Of a stretch of DNA of 64,000 nucleotides, positions 17,862 through 24,897 are shown in pieces (within the stretch, counting starts at the first letter, position 1; every line of letters begins with the position of its first letter). The position numbers and the translations under genes are program-made. The DNA comes from Streptomyces cyaneus (GTDB lineage: Bacteria; Actinomycetota; Actinomycetes; Streptomycetales; Streptomycetaceae): NCBI RefSeq assembly GCF_004028635.1, contig NZ_RQJW01000012.1, positions 124,001-188,000 of the forward strand. Reading direction: 5' to 3'. A model generated the notes under the pieces. That model was not told the DNA's origin, made no database searches, and worked only from the letters and a program-made list of their open reading frames with translations.

Positions 17862-17900
17862 CTTAAGGGGCGCGGGGAACTGCGCGATCAGCCACAGCCG
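17862..17900. repeat. Dispersed intergenic repeat with hairpin
   Basis: After the LytR_C gene comes CCCTTAAGGGGCGCGGGGAA followed by CTGCGCGATCAGCCAC, a phrase that recurs in Streptomyces intergenic regions. CCCTTAAGGG is a perfect palindrome. A related element lies at 30014-30080. It sits between convergent genes and may act as a bidirectional terminator. Confidence 0.6.
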
Positions 17901-17960
17901 GCCCGCAGCCGCCAAACCACCGCACCCCCACGGACGAACAGGCGTTCGCCGTTCAGGCCC

Positions 17961-18596
17961 CTACTCAGCCGCGCCGTACAGGCGATCCCCCGCGTCCCCC
18001 AGCCCCGGCACGATGTACCCGTGCTCGTTGAGGTGATCATCCACCGCGGCCGTCACCACCGTCACCGGCGTCCCCGCCAGCTCCCGCTCCATGAGCTCAA
18101 CGCCCTCGGGCGCGGCGAGCAACACGACCGCGGTCACGTCGTCGGCGCCGCGCTTGATCAGCTCCCGGATCGCCGCGACCAGCGTGCCACCCGTGGCCAG
18201 CATCGGGTCCAGCACGTACACCTGACGGCCGGAAAGGTCCTCCGGCATGCGCGAGGCGTATGTGGAGGCCTCGAGGGTCTCCTCGTTGCGGATCATGCCC
18301 AGGAAGCCCACCTCGGCGGTCGGCAGCAGCCGGACCATGCCGTCCAGCATGCCCAGGCCCGCCCGCAGGATCGGCACCACCAGGGGGCGCGGGTGGGAGA
18401 GCTTGACGCCGGTGGTTTCGGTGACCGGGGTCGTGATGTCGACCGCTTCGGTACGCACGTCCCGCGTGGCCTCGTAGGCGAGCAGGGTGACCAGCTCGTC
18501 GGCGAGCCGACGGAAGGTCGCGGAGTCGGTGCGCTGGTCGCGCAGCGTGGTGAGTTTGTGGGCGACCAGGGGGTGGTCGACGACGTGGAGACGCAT
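17961..18596 (-). CDS. upp: Uracil phosphoribosyltransferase
   Basis: A 211-residue enzyme that salvages uracil with PRPP to make UMP. Diagnostic features are MRLHVVDHPLVAHKLTTLRD at the start, VPILRAGLGM, the PRPP loop YVLDPMLATGGT and the C-terminal PGLGDAGDRLYG. The ATG at 18596 fits the family start; an in-frame GTG lies two codons upstream. There is no ribosome site, but a -10-like TACTGT (minus strand, 18604-18609) ends 7 bases before the ATG, so a leaderless transcript is plausible. Confidence 0.97.
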   Translation of the reverse strand: MRLHVVDHPLVAHKLTTLRDQRTDSATFRRLADELVTLLAYEATRDVRTEAVDITTPVTETTGVKLSHPRPLVVPILRAGLGMLDGMVRLLPTAEVGFLGMIRNEETLEASTYASRMPEDLSGRQVYVLDPMLATGGTLVAAIRELIKRGADDVTAVVLLAAPEGVELMERELAGTPVTVVTAAVDDHLNEHGYIVPGLGDAGDRLYGAAE

Positions 18597-18692
18597 GTCC
18601 ACAACAGTAACGGTGCTCAGGTCCCCCTCGTGTTGGCGTCAAACCGCCCATCGGAGGGAAAGTGGGAGGGACGTACCGGGGGTGGTGAGCCT

Positions 18693-18887
18693 ATGCCTGA
18701 TCCTGAGTCGCCGGCGGATCCCACGCAGGACACACCGGAGGAGCCCGACGCCGCGCGCCGACGGCGCCGGGCCCAGTTCCTGCGGGACCTCGCCGAGGCC
18801 CGCGAACTGCGGGACCGCGTCCAGCCGCGCCGCGCCAAGGCGGCCCGCCTGCGCCACGCGATGCGTATGCGGACGTTCCGCTGGTAG
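18693..18887 (+). CDS. Small charged protein, 64 residues
   Basis: From ATG 18693: an acidic, Pro-rich first half (PESPADPTQDTPEEPD) and a strongly basic second half (ARRRRRAQFLRDLAEARELR...RMRTFRW). I recognise it as a small protein commonly found between upp and the deaminase genes in Streptomyces, of unknown role. It diverges from upp. Start support is modest (GGTGAG upstream). Confidence 0.65.
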   Translation: MPDPESPADPTQDTPEEPDAARRRRRAQFLRDLAEARELRDRVQPRRAKAARLRHAMRMRTFRW

Positions 18888-19201
18888 AGGGAGGCGCCGG
18901 GGAAGATCCGCGGTCCTCGGGTGCGTTGCGGCGGTGGTCGTGCTTGGACACCTGGAAAAGCCGCGTACGATCCGCACGTGGCAGCAACGACTGTGCTGGT
19001 CGGTCCTTTACGGAGGTGCTCGCGCCTCTCTCGGGACAACGCGATCAAAACTGCCGGACACAGGGAGCCGAAGACGTCCCCTGAACGCCTTGTTTCTGCC
19101 ACGATTCCGAGTGGGTGGGCTCGGAGCACAGCTCTCCCCACCCCCAACCTCCGCCGGGGGGACCCCCAACCGGCACGCCTATGACCAGTGGGAGAGTCAC
19201 G
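18888..19201. other. Intergenic region with GC-rich hairpin element
   Basis: A 314-base gap before the deaminase-associated gene. No gene recognised. Near its end (19133-19174) is a CTCCCC...GGGGGGACCCCC element of the kind repeated through Streptomyces genomes and found again inside the GT39 gene at 32861-32901. The region ahead of it should hold the promoter of the tadA operon. Confidence 0.5.
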
Positions 19202-19732
19202 GTGTACTTCGCCGCACTGCTCGCGCGCACCGAAGACGGGTGGGAAGCGAGCGACACAGAGCTCGACGATGTGGAAACCCTGTCGGACCTGGCCGAACTG
19301 GCCCGTGAAGCCTCCCCCGAGGACGACACGGTGCTGGTGCTCATCGAGCAGGAGGACGCCTGGTTCGGCGTCGTCCGGATCGACGGCGAGGACGACCCTC
19401 GGATCTACGTCTCGGACGCCGCCGCCGCAGCCCGCAGCAGTTACGGGGAGATCCTGCTCACCGACGAACTGCTCGGCAGGGAGCCCGGCGACGACAGCGC
19501 CGACCTGGACGCCCTGGACCTCGACGGCACCGAGGAGCCCGATGGCGACTCCGACGACGACGAGGACGGCGGCTCCGCGGAAGCCGTTCCGCACAGCCCC
19601 GTCGGCGATACCGAGATCCTCGACGACCTCGGCGTCAGCGAGAAGGAGCTGAAGGCCCTGGACGCCGAGGACGCGCTGGGCACGATCGCCGAGGCGCTGG
19701 GCGCCTCGGAGGTGCTGGAGACCGTCCGCTGA
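19202..19732 (+). CDS. tRNA adenosine deaminase-associated protein
   Basis: A 176-residue acidic protein starting VYFAALLARTEDGWEASD at GTG 19202, with a GGGAG site 7 bases upstream. A longer frame begins at 19115 but runs through the intergenic hairpin element. The centre is an Asp/Glu-rich disordered stretch (about 105-150), followed by a conserved helical tail LDDLGVSEKELKALDAEDALGTIAEALG. It is always found next to tadA in actinobacteria; its role is presumably to assist the deaminase, which is inference. Confidence 0.85.
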   Translation: MYFAALLARTEDGWEASDTELDDVETLSDLAELAREASPEDDTVLVLIEQEDAWFGVVRIDGEDDPRIYVSDAAAAARSSYGEILLTDELLGREPGDDSADLDALDLDGTEEPDGDSDDDEDGGSAEAVPHSPVGDTEILDDLGVSEKELKALDAEDALGTIAEALGASEVLETVR

Positions 19733-19761
19733 CCTCGTTCGACCGGAGGTCGGCACCCGAG

Positions 19762-20229
19762 GTGCCCGACCCCGTACGCGACCGCTGGCGGGCCGCGATG
19801 CGGCTCGCCCTGGACGAGGCCGAACTGGCCGTCCGGGGCGGGGACGTCCCCGTCGGCGCCGTCGTGCTGGCCGCCGACGGTACGACCGTGCTCGGCGTCG
19901 GTCACAACGAGCGTGAGGCGACCGGCGATCCGACCGCCCACGCCGAGGTGCTGGCGATCCGGCGGGCCGCGGCGAAGGTCGGGGAGTGGCGGCTGTCCGG
20001 CTGCACGCTCGTCGTCACGCTGGAGCCCTGCACGATGTGCGCGGGCGCGATCGTGCAGTCCCGGGTGGACCGGGTCGTCTACGGCGCCCGCGACGAGAAG
20101 GCCGGCGCGGCGGGCTCCCTCTGGGACGTCGTCCGCGACCGGCGGCTCAACCACCGGCCCGAGGTGATCGAGGGCGTGCTCGCCGAGGAGTGCGCGCGGG
20201 TCCTCACCGACTTCTTCCGCGCCCGCTGA
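19762..20229 (+). CDS. tadA: tRNA-specific adenosine deaminase
   Basis: A 155-residue zinc deaminase that converts A34 to inosine in the anticodon wobble position. The catalytic HAE is at 60-62 and the zinc cysteines are in PCTMC (90 and 93), with the family segment VVYGARDEKAGAAGS. The inosine substrate, tRNA-Arg(ACG), is encoded in this same window at 51.0 kb. Start is GTG 19762 behind a GGAGG; 29 bases separate it from the partner gene. Confidence 0.94.
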   Translation: MPDPVRDRWRAAMRLALDEAELAVRGGDVPVGAVVLAADGTTVLGVGHNEREATGDPTAHAEVLAIRRAAAKVGEWRLSGCTLVVTLEPCTMCAGAIVQSRVDRVVYGARDEKAGAAGSLWDVVRDRRLNHRPEVIEGVLAEECARVLTDFFRAR

Positions 20230-20309
20230 CCCGGTGCCGCACCCCTGACCGGGGACGGGAGGGGAAACGGATTTCAGAGCACGGCCGACCGTGCTGTAAG
20301 GTCTCCCTC

Positions 20310-20394
20310 GGTAGCGTGTCCGAGCGGCCGAAGGAGCTCGCCTCGAAAGCGAGTGTGGCGCAAGTCACCGAGGGTTCAAATCCCTCCGCTACCG
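20310..20394 (+). tRNA. tRNA-Ser(CGA)
   Basis: An 85-base class II tRNA. Acceptor GGTAGCG pairs with CGCTACC, the anticodon stem is CTCGC/GCGAG with loop CTCGAAA (anticodon CGA), a long variable arm follows, and the T-arm is GAGGG-TTCAAAT-CCCTC. Discriminator is G; CCA is not encoded. TGTAAG at 20295-20300 is a likely -10 element. Confidence 0.96.
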
Positions 20395-20400
20395 CTCTCC

Positions 20401-20432
20401 CGAAGGGCCCCGTCGAAAGACGGGGCCCTTCG
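20401..20432 (+). terminator. Hairpin terminator of tRNA-Ser
   Basis: A perfect 14-base-pair stem (CGAAGGGCCCCGTC / GACGGGGCCCTTCG) with a GAAA tetraloop starts six bases after the tRNA. There is no long T run, as is usual for Streptomyces terminators. Confidence 0.9.
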
Positions 20433-20479
20433 TGCGATCATGTGCGGTCGATGGGGCAAATGTGACTGGGGAGGCCGCG

Positions 20480-20659
20480 ATGGCGGTGAATTCGAAGAAG
20501 GCCGCCGTCTATGTGCTCGTGGTCTTCGTGCTCTACGTGATCATCACGGACCCGAGCAAGGCCGCGGACTACGTGCAGATAGGGTTCGAGGGCATATCGG
20601 ACGCCGCCAAGGCCATCGGCGACTTCATGACGTGGATCGCCGACGGAGGCGACAGCTAG
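20480..20659 (+). CDS. Small single-helix membrane protein, 59 residues
   Basis: ATG 20480 with a strong GGGGAGG site. Sequence MAVNSKKAAVYVLVVFVLYVI gives one membrane helix, followed by an amphipathic tail (DYVQIGFEGISDAAKAIGDFM). Unknown function; ten bases separate it from the Dabb gene, so the two are probably co-transcribed. Confidence 0.8.
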   Translation: MAVNSKKAAVYVLVVFVLYVIITDPSKAADYVQIGFEGISDAAKAIGDFMTWIADGGDS

Positions 20660-20668
20660 GGAGTGCTC

Positions 20669-20962
20669 ATGATCCGCCACCTGGTCCTCTTCAAGCTCAA
20701 CGAGGGCGTCGAGCGCGACGACCCGCGGGTGGTCGAGGGCGTCGAGGCGTTCCGCTCGCTCGAGGGCAAGATCCCCGAGATCCGGCACTGGGAGCTCGGC
20801 TGGAACATCAGCGACCGCCCCATCGCCTACGACTTCGCGATCAACTCCGCCTTCGACGACGCGGCCGCCCTGCGCACCTACGCGGAGCACCCCGAGCACC
20901 AGGCGGGCGTCACATTGTGGCGGGAGTTCGCCACCTGGGTGATCGCCGACTACGAATACTGA
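20669..20962 (+). CDS. Dabb (stress-responsive alpha/beta barrel) family protein
   Basis: A 97-residue single-domain Dabb protein: MIRHLVLFKLNEGV, ...WELGWNISDRPIAYDFAINSAF and a terminal LWREFATWVIADYEY. The family forms dimeric ferredoxin-like barrels of unclear function. Start at ATG 20669 with AGGGAG five bases away; a GTG two codons upstream is possible. Confidence 0.88.
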   Translation: MIRHLVLFKLNEGVERDDPRVVEGVEAFRSLEGKIPEIRHWELGWNISDRPIAYDFAINSAFDDAAALRTYAEHPEHQAGVTLWREFATWVIADYEY

Positions 20963-21007
20963 GCCACTGCGTCCCGGATCCACCCGGGCCCATCCGGATC
21001 TTCCTGG

Positions 21008-21035
21008 AGCCCTCCGCCGGACGGCGGGGGGCTTT
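21008..21035 (+). terminator. Hairpin terminator after the Dabb gene
   Basis: AGCCCTCCGCC pairs over 11 positions (one T-G) with GGCGGGGGGCT around a GGAC loop and is followed by TT-C. It separates the Dabb gene from sigF. Confidence 0.75.
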
Positions 21036-21118
21036 CGCGTGCCTCAGCCCGGATTCATCCTCCGGTTCCACCCCCGGATCCATCCCCAACACGGCGTTAT
21101 GCGGTGCTTGCACACGGT

Positions 21119-21127
21119 GGACATGTC
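21119..21127. promoter_or_regulatory. GGACATGTC site upstream of sigF
   Basis: GACATGTC at 21120-21127 is a perfect 8-base palindrome located about 70 bases before the sigF start. The same core occurs upstream of sigN. It is a candidate shared operator; no factor can be assigned from sequence. Confidence 0.4.
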
Positions 21128-21196
21128 TTGTGATGCTATGACCGCTTTTGACGGATGAGTTGATGTGAGTTGATGGATCACGAGGTGGAGTTGACC

Positions 21197-22039
21197 GTGC
21201 CGGCCAGTACTGCGCCTCAAGCCCCGGCCCAGGAGGACATCCCCGCGGACCCGCCCGCGCCCACACCGCCCCGCAGTCGCGGCGCCGACACCCGCGCGCT
21301 CACCCAGGTGCTCTTCGGCGAGCTGAAGGAGCTGCAGCCGGGCACGCCGGAGCACAACCGCGTGCGCGGGGCGCTCATCGAGGCCAACCTCCCGCTCGTG
21401 CGCTACGCGGCCGCCCGCTTCCGCTCCCGCAACGAGCCGATGGAGGACGTGATCCAGGTCGGCACCATCGGGCTCATCAACGCCATCGACCGCTTCGACC
21501 CGGACCGGGGCGTGCAGTTCCCGACGTTCGCGATGCCGACGGTCGTCGGCGAGATCAAGCGGTACTTCCGCGACAACGTCCGCACGGTCCACGTCCCGCG
21601 CCGGCTGCACGAGCTGTGGGTCCAGGTCAACAGCGCGACCGAGGATCTGACGACGGCCTTCGGGCGCACCCCGACGACCGCCGAGATCGCCGAGCGGCTG
21701 CGCATCACCGAGGACGAGGTGCTGTCCTGCATCGAGGCCGGGCGGTCGTACCACGCCACCTCGCTGGAGGCCGCACAGGAGGGCGACGGGCTGCCGGGGC
21801 TACTGGACCGGCTCGGCTACGAGGACCCCGCCCTGGACGGCGTGGAGCACCGGGACCTGGTCCGGCATCTGCTGGTGCAACTCCCCGAACGCGAGCAGAG
21901 AATCCTGCTCCTGCGCTACTACAGCAACCTCACCCAGTCGCAAATCAGTGCGGAACTCGGGGTCTCCCAGATGCACGTTTCGAGGCTACTCGCGCGTAGC
22001 TTCCAGCGACTGCGTTCGGCGAACCGAATCGACGCGTAA
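21197..22039 (+). CDS. sigF: SigF-type (sigma-B family) RNA polymerase sigma factor
   Basis: A 280-residue sigma factor with regions 2, 3 and 4: LVRYAAARFRSRNEPMEDVIQVGTIG (region 2), FPTFAMPTVVGEIKRYFRD (2.4/3), and a C-terminal region 4 helix-turn-helix LTQSQISAELGVSQMHVSRLL. This close match to S. coelicolor SigF, which acts late in sporulation, and the adjacent sigN gene justify the symbol. I prefer GTG 21197 (GGTGGAG six bases away); an ATG at 21173 would add eight residues. Activity is normally held by an anti-sigma factor not found in this window. Confidence 0.9.
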   Translation: MPASTAPQAPAQEDIPADPPAPTPPRSRGADTRALTQVLFGELKELQPGTPEHNRVRGALIEANLPLVRYAAARFRSRNEPMEDVIQVGTIGLINAIDRFDPDRGVQFPTFAMPTVVGEIKRYFRDNVRTVHVPRRLHELWVQVNSATEDLTTAFGRTPTTAEIAERLRITEDEVLSCIEAGRSYHATSLEAAQEGDGLPGLLDRLGYEDPALDGVEHRDLVRHLLVQLPEREQRILLLRYYSNLTQSQISAELGVSQMHVSRLLARSFQRLRSANRIDA

Positions 22040-22153
22040 CCGCAAACAGGAGCGACCGGTAACCGTCACGAGCGAATCGCTCACCAGGGCGGATCCCGAC
22101 AGTTCTGCGTTGAAACACCGTCAGACCCCCTTTATCCAGGGCGGATTCAAGTC

Positions 22154-22196
22154 TCACATGTCGACATGTCACTACAGCGTGTTGCCGACATGTGAC
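22154..22196. promoter_or_regulatory. Palindromic operator-like cluster upstream of sigN
   Basis: ACATGTCGACATGT (22156-22169) is a perfect 14-base palindrome. A 12-base half-copy, CCGACATGTGAC, lies at 22185-22196, so TCGACATGTCAC and CCGACATGTGAC form a direct repeat 24 bases apart. The ACATGT core is shared with the site upstream of sigF. Confidence 0.5.
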
Positions 22197-22307
22197 ATTC
22201 TTCGGGAAGCGCGTTTGCCGTGGCTTCGGCTCCGGTATTCAGGTGAAGGCTGGCGTTCCTCGATCGGAGCGTTCGCCACGACCGTCCCGCGACCCAAAGG
22301 GGGTGGC

Positions 22308-23219
22308 ATGTCCGCAGACCAGGGCAGCTCGAAGGTGCTCACGCTCACGAAGAGCGAGTCCGCGCCCGACGCCGCGCTCGACGACGTACCGGCCCTCGAG
22401 GCCGTTCCGGCACCGGCCGTCCCGGCCGATGACGTCCCGGCTTGGCCGACCACGGCGAATATCGACACCCGCACCCTTTCCCGCTCCCTGTTCCTGCGGC
22501 TCGCCGCCCTGGACGAGAACAGCCCCGAGCGCGCATACGTCCGGGACACCCTGATCGAGCTCAACCTCCCGCTGGTGCGCTACGCGGCGGCCCGCTTCCG
22601 CTCGCGCAACGAGCCGATGGAGGACATCGTCCAGGTCGGCACCATCGGCCTGATCAAGGCGATCGACCGCTTCGACTGCGAACGGGGCGTGGAGTTCCCG
22701 ACGTTCGCGATGCCGACGGTCGTGGGCGAGATCAAGCGGTTCTTCCGCGACACCTCGTGGTCGGTGCGCGTCCCGCGCCGGCTCCAGGAACTGCGGCTGG
22801 CCCTCACCAAGACCAGCGACGAGCTCTCCCAGAAGCTCGACCGCTCCCCGACCGTCACCGAACTCGCCGCCGCGCTCGGCGTGTCCGAGGAGGACGTCGT
22901 CGACGGCCTCGCGGTCGGCAACGCGTACACGGCCTCCTCGCTGGACTCCCCGGCCCCGGAGGACGACGGCGGCGAGGGCTCCCTGGCCGACCGGCTCGGC
23001 TACGAGGACACCGCACTGGAGGGTGTCGAGTACCGCGAGTCCCTCAAGCCCCTCCTCGCCAAACTCCCGCCCCGCGAGCGCCGGATCATCATGCTGCGCT
23101 TCTTCGCCAACATGACCCAGTCGCAGATCGGCGAGGAGGTCGGCATCTCCCAGATGCACGTCTCCCGACTGCTGACCCGGACACTGGCGCAGCTGCGCGA
23201 GGGCCTGATCTCCGACTGA
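22308..23219 (+). CDS. sigN: SigN-type (sigma-B family) RNA polymerase sigma factor
   Basis: A 303-residue sigma factor, paralogue of its upstream neighbour. The N-terminus MSADQGSSKVLTLTKSESAP plus an acidic Ala/Pro linker precedes region 2 (LPLVRYAAARFRSRNEPMEDIVQVG), region 3 and region 4 (MTQSQIGEEVGISQMHVSRLLTRT). ATG 22308 has AAAGGGGG close upstream. The tandem sigF-sigN order is the one I recall from S. coelicolor, where SigN is developmental and osmotic-stress related. The 270-base gap carries its own operator-like palindromes, so it is probably transcribed separately. Confidence 0.9.
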   Translation: MSADQGSSKVLTLTKSESAPDAALDDVPALEAVPAPAVPADDVPAWPTTANIDTRTLSRSLFLRLAALDENSPERAYVRDTLIELNLPLVRYAAARFRSRNEPMEDIVQVGTIGLIKAIDRFDCERGVEFPTFAMPTVVGEIKRFFRDTSWSVRVPRRLQELRLALTKTSDELSQKLDRSPTVTELAAALGVSEEDVVDGLAVGNAYTASSLDSPAPEDDGGEGSLADRLGYEDTALEGVEYRESLKPLLAKLPPRERRIIMLRFFANMTQSQIGEEVGISQMHVSRLLTRTLAQLREGLISD

Positions 23220-23268
23220 CCCCTTCCGTCCCCTTCATATTTGACGGAGCGTCAGCCACCATGGCCGG

Positions 23269-24003
23269 ATGCTTCGCTCACCATGGACGACATGGACACA
23301 TGGCCGTCGGTGCGCCCTGCTGGGCGCGTCGGCGGCCGTCGTCTGTCTGGGCGGGGCGCTGGCCGCATGCGGAGGCGGCGGAGGCGGTGACGGGTACGTC
23401 GCGACGGGGGCGGCGGGCGGCCCACCGAGGGTGTCCGGTACGGCGGTCGCGCCGACGGGTGAGGTGACACTGGTGCCGCTCGACGAGCCGCAGAGCGGTG
23501 GCGGCGAGTGGAGCAACTCCCCTGGACGGGAGAAGAGTCAGGGGCCGGTTTCCCCCGGGGGAACGGAGCGCGAGGGAATGCGGAGCCCTGCTCAGCAACG
23601 CCCGAGCGACACCCCTGCCCCCGCAGTCACGCCGGCTGACTCCGCCGCACCGCCGGGCAGTTCACCCGTACCCTCGGCCCCCGCGACCACCCCGTCGCCC
23701 GCGAAGCTCACCGTGAGCGCCCCCGATCGGGAGCCCACCGACAAGCGCTGGTGCGAGAAGGTGACCCTCGACTTCCACAACGCGGGCGGCACGGCCGTGC
23801 GCTCGGGCACCGTCACCTTCGGCACCCACGTCATCGGCGCGCTCGGCATCGACTGGACGACGGTGGAGTCGACGGAGGAACTCCCGGCGCCGATCGGGGC
23901 CGGGGCGCGCAAGGAGAAGACCTGGACGGTGTGCGTCGACGCCTGGCGCGTGCCGCTCGGCATGCACATCGAGACGCGGGACGTCACCGTCCGGTGGAAG
24001 TGA
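23269..24003 (+). CDS. Secreted lipoprotein of unknown function
   Basis: A 244-residue protein with a signal peptide ending in the lipobox LAAC (Cys near 34) followed by a Gly run. Residues 50-145 are disordered and Pro/Ser/Thr-rich; the C-terminal 95 residues form a probable beta-sandwich with conserved WC...LDFHNAGGTAVRSGTVTFGTHVIG and a second Cys near the end (WTVCVDAWRVP), consistent with a disulphide. I do not recognise the family. Confidence 0.78.
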   Translation: MLRSPWTTWTHGRRCALLGASAAVVCLGGALAACGGGGGGDGYVATGAAGGPPRVSGTAVAPTGEVTLVPLDEPQSGGGEWSNSPGREKSQGPVSPGGTEREGMRSPAQQRPSDTPAPAVTPADSAAPPGSSPVPSAPATTPSPAKLTVSAPDREPTDKRWCEKVTLDFHNAGGTAVRSGTVTFGTHVIGALGIDWTTVESTEELPAPIGAGARKEKTWTVCVDAWRVPLGMHIETRDVTVRWK

Positions 24004-24027
24004 ACGTGGAAGTGAACTGGGCAGCGA

Positions 24028-24219
24028 CTACTTGAGCGCCAGCCAGGCCACCGCCGCCACGATCACCACGGCGGCGATCACGCCGACGATCAGACCGAGG
24101 CGCGGGCCGGAGGAGGCCTGCTGCTGCCGGCCCTGCGGGGCCTCGTCGACGAACGCGCGGAACATCTGGGTGTTGCCGGCGGGGTCGTGGTTGCCCTGGG
24201 GGCCCTGGGTGTTAGCCAT
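24028..24219 (-). CDS. Small tail-anchored membrane protein, 63 residues
   Basis: MANTQGPQGNHDPAGNTQMF begins at the ATG at 24219; a hydrophilic Gln/Gly-rich half is followed by one C-terminal helix (LGLIVGVIAAVVIVAAVAWLAL). Convergent with the lipoprotein gene, leaving only 24 bases. Unknown function. Confidence 0.75.
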   Translation of the reverse strand: MANTQGPQGNHDPAGNTQMFRAFVDEAPQGRQQQASSGPRLGLIVGVIAAVVIVAAVAWLALK

Positions 24220-24375
24220 GGCCTGAGACCCTAGCGAATCCGCCCGTTCGGCCCAAGTGGGGGCTCCCGCCCTGCACAGGGGGTCACAGGACCCACCCCA
24301 CCTGCACATTTACGGTCGCAATACTTGCCTTTGCCAAGTTTTTGCGGCACGCGAAGCCCGTTTTGTTTGCCTGTA

Positions 24376-24399
24376 GCAACCAATAACTCCTATGGTTGC
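24376..24399. promoter_or_regulatory. MarR-type operator ahead of the exporter operon
   Basis: GCAACCA and TGGTTGC form a perfect inverted repeat with a 10-base spacer, and a further AAGCAACAA half-site follows at 24403-24411, just before the MarR gene. The location is right for autorepression by MarR. Confidence 0.6.
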
Positions 24400-24425
24400 C
24401 CTAAGCAACAAATGACGGAGGTGTG

Positions 24426-24875
24426 ATGGCCGAGCAGGCGCAGTACGAGGAGCTGGTGCGCCAGTTCAGCGCCTTCGGCGCCGTGAAACGGGAGATGGGA
24501 CGGACGCTGCCGTCCGACTGCCCCTCCGGTTCCGCCGCCGTACTGACGTTGCTGGCCCGCCACGGGGAGATGCGCATGAGCAAGCTCGCGGAGCTGCTCG
24601 CCGTGGACATGTCGGTCACCAGCCGCCATGTCGCCCACGTCGCCGAGCGCGGCTGGATCGAGCGCTCCCCCGACCCGGCGGACAAGCGAAGCCGCATCCT
24701 CCGCCTCACCCCGGCCGGTGAGGGCCGGGTGCGGGAGATGTCCCGGCGGACCACGCAGCTGCTCGCCGAGCGGCTGAGCGACTGGACCGACGACGACGTC
24801 GCCGCGCTCACCCGACTCATGGCCCGGCTGAGGGCCAGCTTTGACGACTGCCGTACACCCGCGATCACCCAGTAA
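24426..24875 (+). CDS. MarR family transcriptional regulator
   Basis: A 149-residue winged-helix protein: DCPSGSAAVLTLLARHGEMRMSKLAELLAVDMSVTSRHVAHVAERGWIERSPDPADKRSRI spans the recognition helix and wing (Asp/Arg of the DKR motif). ATG 24426 sits behind GGAGG. It lies 22 bases before the DHA2 exporter gene on the same strand and most likely represses both; the inducer is unknown. Confidence 0.93.
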   Translation: MAEQAQYEELVRQFSAFGAVKREMGRTLPSDCPSGSAAVLTLLARHGEMRMSKLAELLAVDMSVTSRHVAHVAERGWIERSPDPADKRSRILRLTPAGEGRVREMSRRTTQLLAERLSDWTDDDVAALTRLMARLRASFDDCRTPAITQ

Positions 24876-24897
24876 GAGCCGTAAGAGAAGGAAGCCC

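Noticed and set aside
23220..23268. Riboswitch or attenuator between sigN and the lipoprotein gene
   Set aside because: The gap is under 50 bases and shows no convincing stem-loop series.
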